NCBI RefSeq assembly: GCF_004664715.2
Contig: NC_051068.1
Coordinates: 15,317,798 to 15,381,797, forward strand
Direction of reading: 5' to 3'
Length of the DNA: 64,000 nt
Origin: Peromyscus leucopus
Lineage: Eukaryota; Chordata; Mammalia; Rodentia; Cricetidae
How positions within the stretch are numbered: the stretch's first letter is position 1; each line of letters opens with the position of its first letter. Shown in pieces: positions 22,482 through 34,712 of the stretch. Both the position numbers and the translations under genes were made by a program. The notes below the pieces were generated by a model, which ran no database searches, was not told the DNA's origin, and was given only the letters and a program-made list of their open reading frames with translations.

Positions 22482-25400
22482 TTTTGAATGTAGTTGACAC
22501 AGTTCATAATTAATGGTGCTCTGGACAGTTTCTTGCAGCCTTCAACCTCTGTGTCTTCTCTTTCAGCTATTGGCTGCCTGTGACTGGAGCTTAGGTAGTG
22601 ATGTGGAGTTACTAGAGAGCCCTACCTTTAGAAGGATGAGGAAAAAAACAACCAGCCATCCCTGACATGACTCGGGGTGAGTCTATCTTCCTGTCTTGTT
22701 ATTCTCATGAAAGATGGGTCACCTCTTTCACATTTCTGAACAGAGGCTTGAGGCATCTTTGGCTGTTAGCCACTGCCTGTGCAGCCGAGCGTCTGGTAAA
22801 GCACATGTAACCCCAGTCCTTCAAGGTTGGAGATGACACTGGTGATGTTTCCAGTTTTTTCATCCTATTGGTCCCTTTCCCAAGAAGTCACTAATCTGAC
22901 TTCACAGTTTTGACATGCTATTTTTGGTCCATATTATGTTAAATTGGACATTTTAACATACAGGCTTTTGAAACTACAATTCATGTGTGGGATTTTTTTG
23001 TAGTTGTAAATTTTTAGACTTACAGTATATAATTATCACACAGCATAAGAAACCGCTGTGTGGGGGACCTTCCTGCACTGCCGTGTTTCTGTTATAAACA
23101 CGTCTACCCTTTCATGGGGTATTTGTCAGTGCATGTGTTCAGAGAAGTGCTCCAAAGGCATGCGCTCAGAATTAGGAAATAATTATATTTCCAAACATAA
23201 TCTTTTCTAATCATCCCATTTTGTTTTATTTAAAAATAACCTGTTGGTCTCTAAGACAGGTACAATTATCTTTGATCTCAGCTCTGAGGTGCCACCCTTC
23301 CAGAAAACTATTCAAGGGGGAACCGAATTAAGGAGGACTGAAAAGGGGGGCTGAATAAACTCAAATTAAGTTTTCTTTTTTTCAGAAAATCTTCATCCTA
23401 ACTATAAATAAATATATTTCGCAAGAAGCCGCCTAAATCCAGCCTCTAGCAAGGGAGGCTGCAGAGCCTGGTTGATAGTTAAGATTTAACAGTTCAGCCA
23501 CGTGACTCAGTGCACAGCAGTATTCAGTGACGTCCATAATTGGGCCCGTCGCACAAACCTCTGTTGAGGGCCAGCAGGGTGTGCAGGTGTTGGTGCATTT
23601 GAGGGGCACCAGTGTGAAGTAGATCAAGTCCTTGGTTTACAGAGCCAGAGGACTGGTGGGTAGGCAGTGGGAGAAAGCTATGTCCACACTGACAGGAACA
23701 GGAAAGGAGGCAGGCGAGGGGATGGAGAGCAGGGATGGGCTGAGCCCTGGAGGAGTCAGCATCTCCTAGATCAGAAAGGCGACAGGAGCGAAGCGAGAGA
23801 AGAAGCAGGTGGTTTGGGAAACCCACATATTTCTGAAATAAAATAATTTCAACCAGGACGGGGCAGGGAATAAACCATTATGTATCAGGCCCTTGGCATC
23901 TGTGAGCCAGTGACACTGTAGGAATTTTGCTTTCGCTGAACAAAAACAAGTTTCTGGCAAGCTTTAGTTTTCCAGAAAGGTACAGCCAGGGGCCACTCAC
24001 GATGAACCCTTTGTGCTGCCGTTCCCGCCCACCTCCCCACCCCAGAATCCTGTTCCAACCCCTATAGAAAATGCTCAGAGAGTGCCAGACACTCCAGGCC
24101 TTTCTTTCCACTGCACTGTTAGGAGAGCTCGTCGGACACCTGCCACATCCCAGACCCAGAGAGGCTCAGCACGCAGGGCAGACACAGGCCTCCGGGAACC
24201 CACAGCCACGCATTCATTCTCCGTCCCATCTCCTTGGGGCTCAGAGGATGCTCAAGGTGGCAAGGAGCCAGATGGCAAACAAAGCCACTCTGTGTGGAGG
24301 AGCAGGCTCTCTCCTCAGTCCCCTTTCCTGCCGAGAATGTTGTAAACATCGCGTCAGTGGCTTTCCCAGAGACACACCATTCTTCAGTCAAATCCAAAGA
24401 AATCAAATTTTCAAGGAATTTAGAAATGTTTCTTTATTAGCTTCACTGCTGAGGAGTGTTTCAACACATTTTTAAGTATTCCATATTAGGTCACTCCATG
24501 CTAGGGTGTGATCAAGATGTGAGGGGCAACTTCTGGCAGGAGGAGGACCAATGCTGCTGTATACCAGCTGGAAGGGGAGGATGGCTTCAGCATGAGGGAC
24601 TAGGGGACACCCCACTAAACAAACGAGTGTCTAAGATCAGGGAACTGGAGATATACGGGTCCTGGCCGGCGGTCTCTGCCATCCCAAGTGGAGAGAGGTA
24701 AAGCTGAGAAATGGAGACAGATGCTGAGAGCTGGGGTGGTGGGAGGCACACATGTCAAGAGGTTTTGCATATAGAAGAGAGGCAATGGCAGGCTTGGAGG
24801 GATTTATAGGATTTACGTCACCCAGGGAACACCTCTCTAATAGGTTACAGTGAGGGATAGATAGGCCTTGCATGACTCATGGCCAACCAAGTGTTAGCCA
24901 TTGGGTGGGACTGCTATCTATCGAGCAAAGCTCTCCCCATAGCTGGTGCTTCCGGGAAGTAGCTCTTAGTGTGCGCTCCCAGGGTAGAACCCCTAAGGGA
25001 AGACTGAGGCTGGAGGACAGCTGCTGCGGTTGTCTATCAAAACTCCTACCATTCAAGTGGGATTGGCAGACTCACGTTAGCTAAAACGGGGTAACCACAA
25101 CGAGGGAAGCCCCAACACTGAAGGACGGCTCTGTCCGTACCTTTGCGTGGGTAGACTTAAATGGAACTTTCCTGGCTGAGACATGGCATCACATTTGTAT
25201 ATGATGCAGCTGCCATACCGGTACTGTTCCCATCAAATATACCTTAGTAGTTAGGAGAATTAGAGTAGACTAATAGTGATCTGTGATCCAAGATTTGCGA
25301 CCAGAGAACACACAGTGCTGTTAGTAAAATAGCCCAAAAGACCAGTGTCAGGGGCCATCCTTACATAGGTCAATCCCAGGGGATTGCCCAAAGGCACAGT

Positions 25401-25892
25401 GTACTTTGGTGCTCTGTAAAGCCACACTCACCCAGTGGCGTGTGACCTCAGTCTTGGGACTGTTGTGACACACAAGCCCAGTTTCCTCTGTCCTCTGGGA
25501 TCTTCTCTTTCACTCCTGTCTGCTGCATCCACATAGGCCCTTACTCTGGAGCTTGGTTTCTATTGACCCGGATGTTTCTACCTGTGTTTGGAGGTTGTGC
25601 TAGGAGAGGAGAAGGCAGACATGCCAGCGGCCTGAGACGCAAGTCAGCAGTTCTCAACACTTCCTTCCAGTGTGGGAGTCTCCCCATCTGCGTTCTCTGA
25701 GGCCATGATCAAGGCACAGGGCGACGCGGTGTGATTTATAGAGCTTAGTGGGACATGGAGGGAAAAGGAATCTAGTGTCCTGAGCTCAATGATTATGGAG
25801 AAAATGTTTACTCAGGGGTCAAACCTTAAGTATTAAAATTGCATCTCTTCCCAAGGAGCCAGGCATGGGTACTTTCATATCTGAGAGATGGT
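22482..25892. other. Single-copy-like DNA, nothing recognised
   Basis: About 3.4 kb without recognised repeats, the longest such stretch in the window. Open frames up to 134 codons (24071-24475) overlap on both strands and show no family resemblance. No CpG island or clear exon boundary seen. Confidence 0.45.
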
Positions 25893-26092
25893 CTTCTGTG
25901 GTGGAAAACCCTCGAATTTAGAGTCGCTTTGAGTTTCACCTTGCTAAGCAACTTTGCAAATGACTCTAACCTCCTCTGATCTTCTGCTTCCTTGTCTATA
26001 AATGGATGGGATAATCTTCACCTTTGAGACCTGAAGAACTTGGAATACTGCACACAAAGAGGTTGGCACATCACAAGCATGGGATACACTAC
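25893..26092 (+). mobile_element. MIR SINE, near full length
   Basis: AATTTAGAGTCGCTTTGAGT, TTGCTAAGCAACTTTGCAAA, CTAACCTCCTCTGATCTTCT, CTTGTCTATAAATGGATGGG and the 3' part GTTGGCACATCACAAGCAT follow the complete MIR order. Confidence 0.75.
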
Positions 26093-27732
26093 AGCTATTT
26101 TATTTACCAAGGAGACCAAGATATTTGGGAGAAACAGGGGTGACATTCTTTACCTACTTATTTTATGAACACTCGCCAAAAAGCTCTTGAGGTAAATTTG
26201 ACTTGAGGGCACATGGCTACATTTGTTACCATCGTTACAATTGCACAAGCTCACCCAAGAGAGCTAACGAGAGGATCAGTAAGCCATCTTCATCACCATG
26301 GGTGATGATGACCTTCTCCCGGTTATGGACTCAGATACTTGGTGTCACCCAACCAAATAAAAACAAGGAATATTCTTAAACTCACTGTGCCATGTCAGTA
26401 CTTCCTGTGTGGAGGAAGCTGTTTAGAGACAAGGCAGACACAGTGCAGACTGTCGGGGAGACAGAGGGATAAAAGCCTTGCTTTGTTTCTCTGAGTAGCA
26501 GGTGAATAGTGGCTGAATTTCCTTAGGGGTAAGACCGGTCCGCCTTACACCATGCCTCTGTATTTTCCTTGGATCTAGGCTGTGCCTATAAAGATTCGGT
26601 AAAACACAAGGCTAAGATTCAATCTGCAGTAACAACACTCTTAGGAAGGGTGACTCTTCAAGACAATCAGGAAATTGTCTGTGAGCATCTAAAGCCACTT
26701 AGGGAAGTTTACCAAGTCTGAGAAAAGCATTGGCTATCTCTTCGTGACAAGTGGCATAAGGCTACCCGAGGCCTGGTGGGGAAGGAACGCCTTCTGGCCT
26801 CTTCAGTCTGGTTCATATGTGTAGGACCCAGCACAGGTTCGATGATGAGGACCCAGGAGAGGACATAGCATGTGTGGCCTTAGCATTCAACAGTGGACAT
26901 CCAGGCAGAGGCACAGTGCAGTCATACAGTGCTGGCCTAGCAGGTCAAGCCTGGCTTCCATTGCCAACACGCACTGAAAGAGCAGGCGTCCACACTTGCC
27001 AGGTGACCTCAGAGCTCCTCTAAGCTTCTAGGACCTCCCTCCACACTCCTAAAACTCAACTCATGACCTTGTGCTTGATAACTAGTGATAAGTTCGTTAT
27101 CACTTATCCTGACTTTAAACTACACACAGTTTTATGCAAACAACCAAACACTAAGAATTTCTGGATAACATAGACTAGGTGCTGCCTCTGTGAACCAGTA
27201 AAGAGGAGTCAGAAAAGAAAACCAGACTCTTCCGAAGAATGTAAAAAGAAACAAGTTTAAGAACTTCTCAGGGGTAGTGAGGGAATAATTTAAAAGTACG
27301 GGGAGATAGACAGTAAGCCTAGCCAAACAGCACTGGCCTTGTGGCGCCCTGACAGACAGCATGCCGATGCAGGTAAGCCAGGCGGCCCTGGTGAGGAGAG
27401 ACACAAGCCTGTCCTCAGGACAAGCCTCACAAGCCTGCTGTAAATTCCTCCAGGGGATGGGGGATGAGGCAGCTGTGGAAAGGGATCCAGCACCACCATT
27501 CTTTGTGATCAGAGGGCAGTGGCTTGGTGCAATTCTTAAAGGAAACCTATTGTTTACAGTTGAGCCACACTGGAGACCTGAGGACCAGCAACAACCAACA
27601 GGTAGGAGGCCTGCTGCTCCAGTCACAGGCATGAGACGCCCGAGGACGGCAGCTGTGGGAGCAGGAAAGCTGGACGCTGAGAAGTCAAAGAGTACAGATA
27701 GACAGCAACAGGACAGGTTCAGAATTGAAAGC
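26093..27732. other. Single-copy-like DNA with one small hairpin
   Basis: No repeat recognised. AGTGATAA (27084-27091) and TTATCACT (27097-27104) form a perfect 8-bp stem around GTTCG. Confidence 0.45.
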
Positions 27733-28273
27733 GGTGGTGGTGGTGGTGTGTGGCGGGGGGCGCGGGGGGGTGGGGGGTGGGGTGGTGGGTGGTGGTGGGC
27801 GTGGTGGGTGGTGGTGGTGGGTGGTGGGTGGGGGGGTGGTGGTGGTGGTGGTGGTGTGGTGGGTGGGGTGGTGGGCGGTGGTGGGTTGGTGGTGGTGGGT
27901 GGTGGTGGTGGTGGGTGGGTGTGGTGGTGGGTGGTGGTGGGGTGGTGGGGGTGGTGGGGGGGGTGGTGGTGGTGGTGGTGGGGGGGGGGTGGTGGTGGTG
28001 GTGGTGGTGTGGGGTGGTGGTGTGGTGGTGGTGGTGGTGGTGGGTGGTGGTGGTGGTGGGTGGTGGTGGTGGTGGTGGTGGTGGTGGTGGTGGTGGTGGT
28101 GGTGGTGGTGGTGGTGGGGTGGTGGGGGTGGTGGTGGTGGGGTGGTGGGTGGTGGTGGTGGTGGTGGTGGTGGTGGTGGTGGTGGTGGTGGTGGTGGTGG
28201 TGGTGGTGTGGGGGGGTGGTGGGGGGTGGTGGGTGGTGGTGTGGTGGGTGGTGGTGGTGTGGTGGTGGGGGGT

Positions 28274-28315
<42 letters not shown>

Positions 28316-28628
28316 GGTGGGTGGTTGGTGGTTGGTGGTGGTGGCGGTGGTGGTGGTGTTGTGGCGGTGGTGGGTGTGGTGGTGGTGGGGGTGGTGGTGG
28401 TGGTGGTGGTGGTTGTGGTGGTGGTGGGGTGGTGGTGGTGGGTGGTGGTGGTGTGGTGGTGGTGTGGTGGTGGTGGTGGTGGGGGTGGGGGGTGGTGGTG
28501 GTGGTGGTGGGTGGTGGTGGTGGTGGTGGTGGTGGGTGGTGGGGTGGTGGTTGGTGGTGGTGGGGGGGGGTGGTGGTGGTGGTGGTGGGTGGTGGTGGTG
28601 GTGGGTGGTGGTGTGGTGTGGTGGTGGT

Positions 28629-28669
<41 letters not shown>

Positions 28670-28792
28670 GGTGGTGGTGGTGGTGGGGGGTGGGGTGGGG
28701 TGGTGGGTGGGGGTGGTGGGTGTGGTGAGTGGTGGTGGTGGTGGTGGTGGTGGGTGGTGGTGGTGGGTGTGGTGGTGGCAGTGGTAGTGGTA
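27733..28792 (+). repeat. 1-kb GGT/poly-G tract
   Basis: Roughly 1,060 bases made almost wholly of GGT, GGGT and GTGGT units with pure G runs of 41 (28274-28314) and 40 (28629-28668). The plus strand has virtually no A or C. Every reading frame is open, producing glycine/valine/tryptophan repeats on plus and histidine/proline/threonine on minus, none of which is a gene. Confidence 0.98.
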
Positions 28793-29317
28793 ACCCTATC
28801 CTCAGTGACAAGGAACAGATTTCATCCCCTGAGAATAACTCTGGACTTCCACAGCCTGAGGTCAGAGGGTGGACCAGTCTCTGGAGCCATCTCTGTGCCA
28901 CTCACTGCTGGAGAGCCCAGAACTCTGAAGGACGAATCTATAGCTGCATCCCTCCGGAGAATGCTCAGGGATCTTGAGGGTGTGAAGATGGGTCCTTGTA
29001 CAGATGTCAGTGCCGTGCTTGTACCTCATACTTGTATCACGCATGGGAGATGCTTCCCAACTGTAACATTAGCCAGTTTAAAAGAACTGGGAGGGGAAGA
29101 GAACCCACCAGCCCACAGACTGCAAAGCTAAGTGTGGCCAACAGAAACCCCTGATGTGCAAGAAGGGACATTACTAAAGTGAAGCCAGATATGTGGCCAC
29201 TGTAGGTTTAACACTACACAAACCCAAAGTCCCGAAGGCCTGTTCCAGTCTCCCTTTCCTCATGTGATGACTGCCGCCTCCAATCTCAAAGACCTAGCAG
29301 GGGAGGCTGTTCCAGCT
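28793..29317. other. Single-copy-like DNA, nothing recognised
   Basis: No repeat or gene recognised. Confidence 0.4.
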
Positions 29318-29425
29318 TCACCTCCTTCCTCCCCTCCCCCTCCCTCTCTCCCTCCTTCGTCTTGTGTTCCTTCTCCATCCCTTCTCCCTCCTTTCTCCCT
29401 TCTTCCTTCATTCCTTTCTGTTGCC
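29318..29425. repeat. Pyrimidine (CCT/CTTCC)n tract
   Basis: Nearly uninterrupted C/T for about 100 bases with CCCTCC and CTTCC units. Confidence 0.88.
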
Positions 29426-29439
29426 CTGTGTATCTCCAT

Positions 29440-30150
29440 TTTTACGTATATTTTATTTTTTACATTACTGAACTAAAAAAATAAGTTTTTGTGATTCCCT
29501 CTCATAAAATTTTCTAATTTTCTTTATGTACAATTTATTATTGAGCAATCATTTTTCCTTTCATCTCTTTTTTCTTCATTTTATTCTTTTTTGACCATGT
29601 TTCCCTTTTGCATTCTACTATGCAGCTTGGCTTTGTCTTAATTTTTAAACTCATGTAATATACATACGTGTTTGCCGTGAAACATCTTTCTTGTAATGCT
29701 TTTGACCTTGTCCTTCACTCCTGCCCTTCTTTCTTCTAATTGATCTAGTCTATTGGTGATCCTTCTCCTTGGCTTTATGTATTCATTAAGGTTTGAACTT
29801 CTCGCTTTTAATCCCCCCAAGTCTCAACTTCCTTGCTTAATTTTTCTTCCACAACTACTGACTTTCTCACCCGTTTTGCTTGCTCCGTGGTCTTTGCAGC
29901 TGCCTCTCTAGACCTCAGATGGAGTTCATCTGCTTGTTTTTATTCCTTTTGAAGTCAACGATCATTTAGCTAGTAAAGTTTTGAAATCTTTGTCCATAGT
30001 TTTAGCCTCTTTCTGTATCCTCAAATTCAACAGCTGAGGAGTTATGGTCTTTTGGAGGAGTGATGCTGCCTTGAATTTTCATGTTTCTTATGTCTCATGC
30101 TGTGTCTTATTCTCTTATTGCATAACTTTCCCTTGAGTGCTCAATCCTCA
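29440..30150 (-). mobile_element. Decayed L1 fragment, ORF1-like, antisense
   Basis: On the minus strand the 29638-29820 frame contains ITNRLDQLEERRAGVKDKVK, which resembles the coiled-coil segment of L1 ORF1 proteins (N-R-x-D-Q-x-E-E-R pattern). The flanking T-rich plus strand fits antisense A-rich L1 DNA. ORF1 is broken by many stops. Confidence 0.5.
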
Positions 30151-30239
30151 ATATGATTAGAGAGGAAGAAACAGATTCTGTACCAGTAACAACATGAAAC
30201 TGTACAAGACAAAGAAATACACTTAAAATTTACTAAAGC

Positions 30240-31745
30240 CATTTCCATATCACCAATGATTATAAAACAAAAAGAAAAAAATAAAATATAGAATGTATTA
30301 TGAAGTTACAAATTATTTAGTGTCAATAGGAAATAAAGTAAATTTCAAACCAAAATTAGTCATGAGAGATAAACGAGATATGCTCAATTTGGTATCAATG
30401 GGAACAAACCATGAGGAGACAAAACACTTACAGATAGCACGTCCTGAGTAATAGCACCCAACTTTGTATATAAGCACTAGTGAGCACAAAAGGTCACAGA
30501 ATTCCAAATACAACAAAGGTGGGCGACTGCAATATCTCACTTTCATTTAGAAAATTTGTCAAAAGTTCAGCTAGACCTTAAAGCAGATGGAGTTCACAGA
30601 GATCCACAGAAGATCCCATTGACTTGATGCAGAGTACACACGCCTTTGCCGCCTTCTATAACATAGACTACATGCTAGCCCACAAAGTCTTAACAAATGC
30701 AAAAGGGTTGAAGCCATTTCTTGTGTTGATAAGATGACAGTGGAATTCACATCAAGAAAACTACACAACTACTTGAAAACTCTGGAATAACCTATTCACA
30801 ATGGCTTAAAAAAATACCACTGGGAAATGAGATTACACACAATTAAAAGATTCTGCACAGCCAAGGAAGTAACAGCCAGAATGAAGAGGCAGCTGCATAA
30901 TGGACAAATCTTACCAGCTATACATTAAGTGGGAGTTTTAAATCTAGAATATAGTTTTCAAAAACTCAAAAAATTAAGCATTTGCCTCTGAAATAAATCA
31001 TCCAATCAATCAATGTTTTAATGGACTGATTAGAAAGTTCTTGAAAGAAAAACACCATGGCCAATATATACTGCTAAAGGTTTCCAAAGTCCCCAACCCC
31101 ATCAGGGAAATGCAAATTAAACTACTCTGTTCCCATCTCACTCCTTTCGGAATGGCTATCATCAAAGAAACAAAGGACAATGAGAAAAGATTAAGAAAGA
31201 GGAAGTTTATTCACGGCAGGTGGGTAAGCTGGTCCATCACTCATGAAATCAGTGTGGAAGTGCATTAGTGAAGTGAAAACAGAACTCCTGCTACCACTGT
31301 GTGTCCTGAAAGCACCACGCTTCCAACCGCAGAGATACTTGCACATCCATTGTTTTTTCACAACAGCAAGGAAATGGAACCACCGTAAATGTCCTCCAAT
31401 GGATGAATGAATGAAGAAAATGCAGTTCAGGTATGCTGTAGAATTTTATTCAGCTGTGAAAAAAATGAAATTGTGACATTTTCAGAGAAATGGATGGAAC
31501 TACAAATTACTATTGAGAAATTGCTATGTTAAGCTTAACAAATCCAATTCATAAAGAGAAATGACATGTTTCTTCATATGAGAACCTAGATTCAAATTTG
31601 TGTGTGTGTGTGATAAAACTGGAGGGGGATGAAAGAGCAGAGAGCTCTCAGGGATGGAAAAGGGACACAGTGGATATGGATCATGAACAAAGCATGCCTC
31701 TTGATGTTGCTTTTGTTCAGGGCACTTTAGCACAGCAACGGAAAT
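30240..31745 (+). mobile_element. Decayed L1 fragment, ORF2 C-terminal and tail
   Basis: CATCAGGGAAATGCAAATTA (31102-31121), GGAATGGCTATCATCAAAGA, TGTCCTCCAATGGATGAATG and GAGAAATGGATGGAACTACA (31484-31503) are the order found at the C-terminal end of L1 ORF2. The upstream part (30600-30780) has ATGCTAGCCCACAAAGTCTT AACAAA, also L1-like. Many stops and indels; inactive. Confidence 0.8.
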
Positions 31746-31776
31746 GAAGCTGGAACACCTGTAAGAAAAAAAAATC

Positions 31777-31885
31777 CAGTGTGATGGCAGGTCTCATACC
31801 CAAGGGGAGGCTTGTTGGCAGGCTAGCCTCTATACCTGATGAGTCCCAAGCCAATGAGAAACCTCATCTCAAAAAATAAGGTGTA
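31777..31885 (+). mobile_element. SINE fragment, B3-type middle
   Basis: GTGTGATGGCAGGTCTCATA, GGGGAGGCTTGTTGGCAGGC and CCAATGAGAAACCTCATCTC AAAAAA match the B1-like middle of the composite SINEs at 10.7 and 34.8 kb. Confidence 0.55.
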
Positions 31886-31916
31886 TAAAATAAATTTTAA
31901 ATAAATAATTTAAAAT

Positions 31917-32088
31917 GCTAGAATTGGTGGCACATGCCTTTAATCCCAGGCAGAGACAGGTGGATCTCTGAGTTCAAGGCCAGCCTGATCTTACAGATTG
32001 AGTTCAGGACAGCCAGGGCTACACAGAGAAACCCTGTCTCCCAAAAACAAACAAACAAACAAACAAACACATAAATAAAAATAATGTG
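31917..32088 (+). mobile_element. B1 SINE, short, CAAA tail
   Basis: GTGGCACATGCCTTTAATCC is followed by a deletion of the CACTTGGGA part, then GGTGGATCTCTGAGTTCAAG GCC, a GGACAGCCAGGGCTACACAG variant right half and CAGAGAAACCCTGTCTCCC with a (CAAA)n tail. Confidence 0.92.
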
Positions 32089-32117
32089 GATGGTATTTGA
32101 TAATTTTGCCTCTGCCT

Positions 32118-32118
<1 letters not shown>

Positions 32119-32149
<31 letters not shown>

Positions 32150-32192
32150 ACACACACACACACACACCACAATACACACACACATACACATA
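32119..32192. repeat. (CA)n microsatellite, left part
   Basis: CA repeat with sparse TA interruptions. It is separated from the CA repeat at 32561 by an LTR. Confidence 0.95.
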
Positions 32193-32196
32193 CACC

Positions 32197-32560
32197 TACT
32201 GTCAATATCGCTCTGTATAAATAAACACTGATTGGCCAATAGCCAGACAGGAAGTATAGGTGGGACTAACAGAGAGGAGAATTAAGGAAACAGGAAGGGA
32301 AGAGAGAGATTGCTTGGAGCCACCGCCAGGACATGGAAGATGTAAGGTACCGATAAGCCACGAGCCACGTGGCAAAGTATAGATTATAGTAATATTATAG
32401 TAATAGAAATGGGCTAAATATAAGAGTAAGAGCTAGACAATGGTAGGCCTGAGCTAATTGCCAAGCAGTTTAAATAATGTAAGAGTCTGTGTTTATTTTA
32501 TAAGTGGGCTCCAGGACTTGCGGGACTTGGCGGGAGCTGGAGAGAAATTCTCTAGCTACA
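32197..32560 (+). mobile_element. Solo LTR inserted in a CA repeat
   Basis: Contains TGTATAAATAAACACTGATT and GGCCAATAGCC near its start, TAATAGAAATGGGCTAAATA in the middle and ends TCTCTAGCTACA. TACACC lies at 32191-32196 and 32561-32566, possibly the 6-bp target duplication, although the CA-rich surroundings weaken this. The TG-starting terminus would be at 32200, so the exact left edge is uncertain by three bases. Related to the antisense LTR at 9167-9552. Confidence 0.75.
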
Positions 32561-32634
32561 TACACCCCCATACACATACACACACACACATGCATACACA
32601 CACACACACATGCATACACACACACACATGCATA

Positions 32635-32665
<31 letters not shown>

Positions 32666-32712
32666 CAGGTATACACACCACACACACAAACACACACACA
32701 TACACACACGTA
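32561..32712. repeat. (CA)n microsatellite, right part
   Basis: CA repeat with CATG and CACC interruptions. With the left part it forms one repeat cut by the LTR. Confidence 0.95.
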
Positions 32713-32874
32713 CCACAATGAAAATCATTACTTCTTATATTGATTTCCAAAATGAACTAGCTAGTATAAGCTTCCATCAAGAGCATTTATTCTGTTAGTT
32801 CTTTGCAACAACCCTAAGAAGTAACTGGTAGAAAAACACTGTTATTACCATCACATCCAAACATTACTGGAGAC

Positions 32875-33083
32875 CAGTGGCTCTCAACCTTCCTAATGCT
32901 GCCACCCTTTCATACAGTTCCTTACGTTGTGGTGGCCTCCAACCATAAAATTATTTCTTTGCTTTTTCATCACTGTAATTTTGCTACTCTGTGAATTATA
33001 ATATAAATATCTGATATGTGACCCCTGTGAAAAGGTCATTAGACCCCCCAAAGGGCTCGTAACCCACAGGTTGAAGACTACCG
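32875..33083 (-). mobile_element. URR1-like hAT element, antisense
   Basis: CAGTGGCTCTCAACCTTCC at the left and AGGTTGAAGACTACCG at the right are diverged terminal inverted repeats. The body has GTTGTGGTGGCCTCCAACCA TAAAATTATT and GTGACCCCTGTGAAAAGG. The family is a rodent non-autonomous hAT-Charlie element. No clear 8-bp target duplication. Confidence 0.85.
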
Positions 33084-33164
33084 TAGGGGATTTAGATTAG
33101 GACTTTTGAAAAGACTAGAGGGATTTATCAATGAAGAGGAGCTAGAGGACACACAGAGAATTCA

Positions 33165-33292
33165 AGTTGGTCTGGTAAGATGGCTCAGCAGGCACAGTAC
33201 GAGAAAACAGACTTACACACGTTGTCCTCTGGTCTCCCCATGTACTCCATGGCACACTCGTGTCCCTTACCACACAATAAATCCATAGACAT
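33165..33292 (+). mobile_element. B3-type SINE, internally deleted
   Basis: TCTGGTAAGATGGCTCAGCA head joins directly to TTGTCCTCTGGTCTCCCCAT and a terminal ACAATAAA. Confidence 0.65.
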
Positions 33293-33519
33293 TCAGTGGT
33301 AAAGAAAGAACCAATGTTAAAGACGACCGCATGCTAGACCAGCAAAGCAGCTTGGGGTGTACCTTTCTGGATACTCCACTAGAGGACAAGGCTGTGCACA
33401 TATTATTCTCACCAATGCTATGTTTGGAATAAAAACCAGTAACTCCAAAAGCTGATTAACAGCAAAGTTACAATGTGATGGTGTAGAACATTTAACAGTC
33501 AGGAACTGTGACAACAGGC

Positions 33520-33630
33520 TGCTGTGCAAACTGGCTCCTCCAAGGTGTCCTCTGACCTCCAAGTGCACACTGTAACTTGTGTTCACACATAAGCACACGT
33601 GCACGGAAAAGAAATCAATGTAAAATCAAA
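33520..33630 (+). mobile_element. B3-type SINE, 3' part
   Basis: GTGTCCTCTGACCTCCAAGT followed by a GCACAC-rich stretch and AATCAATGTAAAA is the 3' half of a B3-type element; the head is not evident. Confidence 0.6.
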
Positions 33631-34712
33631 AGGCTACACATACAGATTCAGCACAACTTCTCAGGTTTCAGAATCTCTGTGTACGTTTCTGTGGCACACT
33701 CATAGTGGCAGAGACAGAACACCATCAAGCAAGCCACACTAGGCTGACTCCTGGCACTGGAGCCTCAACCCAAGGCTAGCCCAGGTGACCCCACAGCTAA
33801 CACATGGGGACTACAGTGGGAGCCCCGTCCTCACTAGCAGCCCTGCTGGTAATGTGTCCATACCATCGTTGCAGGAACAAGAAGAGTTAAGGCCGCACAC
33901 AACGGGTCTGAGGAGGGACGTGAGGGAAGTTGAGACCTGACAGGGCACAGTGTTGCTTTGTTCTCAGCTGCTGCTCTGCTCGGGACTCTACTTTACAGAA
34001 AAGATAGGGTTTTTTGTTTGTTTGTTTGTTTTTTTGTCTTCTTTCAAGGCCAAATGGTAAAGTGGAAAACTAATTTAATGTTGCCTTTGTATTACCTTCA
34101 AAATAAAATTAAAGTTACCCTTTTATAGAAATGTTTTGCTTTCCCAAGGTTAAGAAATTATGAACCAAATCCTGTGAAATTGTTTCTCTGTGGTTTTCTT
34201 CTCTTTTGTTCTTTTATAGTTAGAAAGCTTATTGACTTGTAAGTGACTCTTCATGCTAATATGCACAATATTTATACATCTATAAGCAATGCCCACTTGC
34301 CCAGTGCCATTCCACACAGAAAAAATAGAATTTTATGTATCATTAAGCAGTTTCCAAGGTGTTGGTAATTTCAGGCAAAGCCTGAGTATAATGGCTAGTA
34401 GCATGCTCACCACCAGCATGCTGTTTGGGGTCTTTAAACCACTGCAGTGGATACACCTGGACTCCCTGGCTCAGTGAGCCCCCCCCCCGCTCCACACCAG
34501 CTGAGCACATAAAGCCCTAATCAGGGCTCCTCTATAGGGCAAAGGGCCTGGGAAGTGGAGCATGGTCTGAGATTCCACCAGTCACAGTGGCTTTCAGCAG
34601 AGAGGCTCCGGCAGAGTCTAGGGCAAGCAGCACATTTGCAGAGAGAAATGAAATGTGGATTCCTTTGATGAGAAATCAACAAAAATGTGCAATTCAAAGT
34701 GCTAAAACAAAG
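33631..34712. other. Mostly single-copy; (TTTG)n at 34010-34036
   Basis: A short TTTG repeat interrupts DNA with no recognised repeat or gene. Confidence 0.4.

Noticed and set aside
24013..24475. 110- and 134-codon open frames in single-copy DNA
   Set aside because: Open on both strands, no initiation or splice context, no recognisable protein features; GC-rich DNA with few stops explains them.
27132..29131. Very long open frames (up to 589 codons) on both strands
   Set aside because: They are translations of the GGT/poly-G tract in every frame (His/Pro/Thr or Gly/Val/Trp repeats), not a gene.
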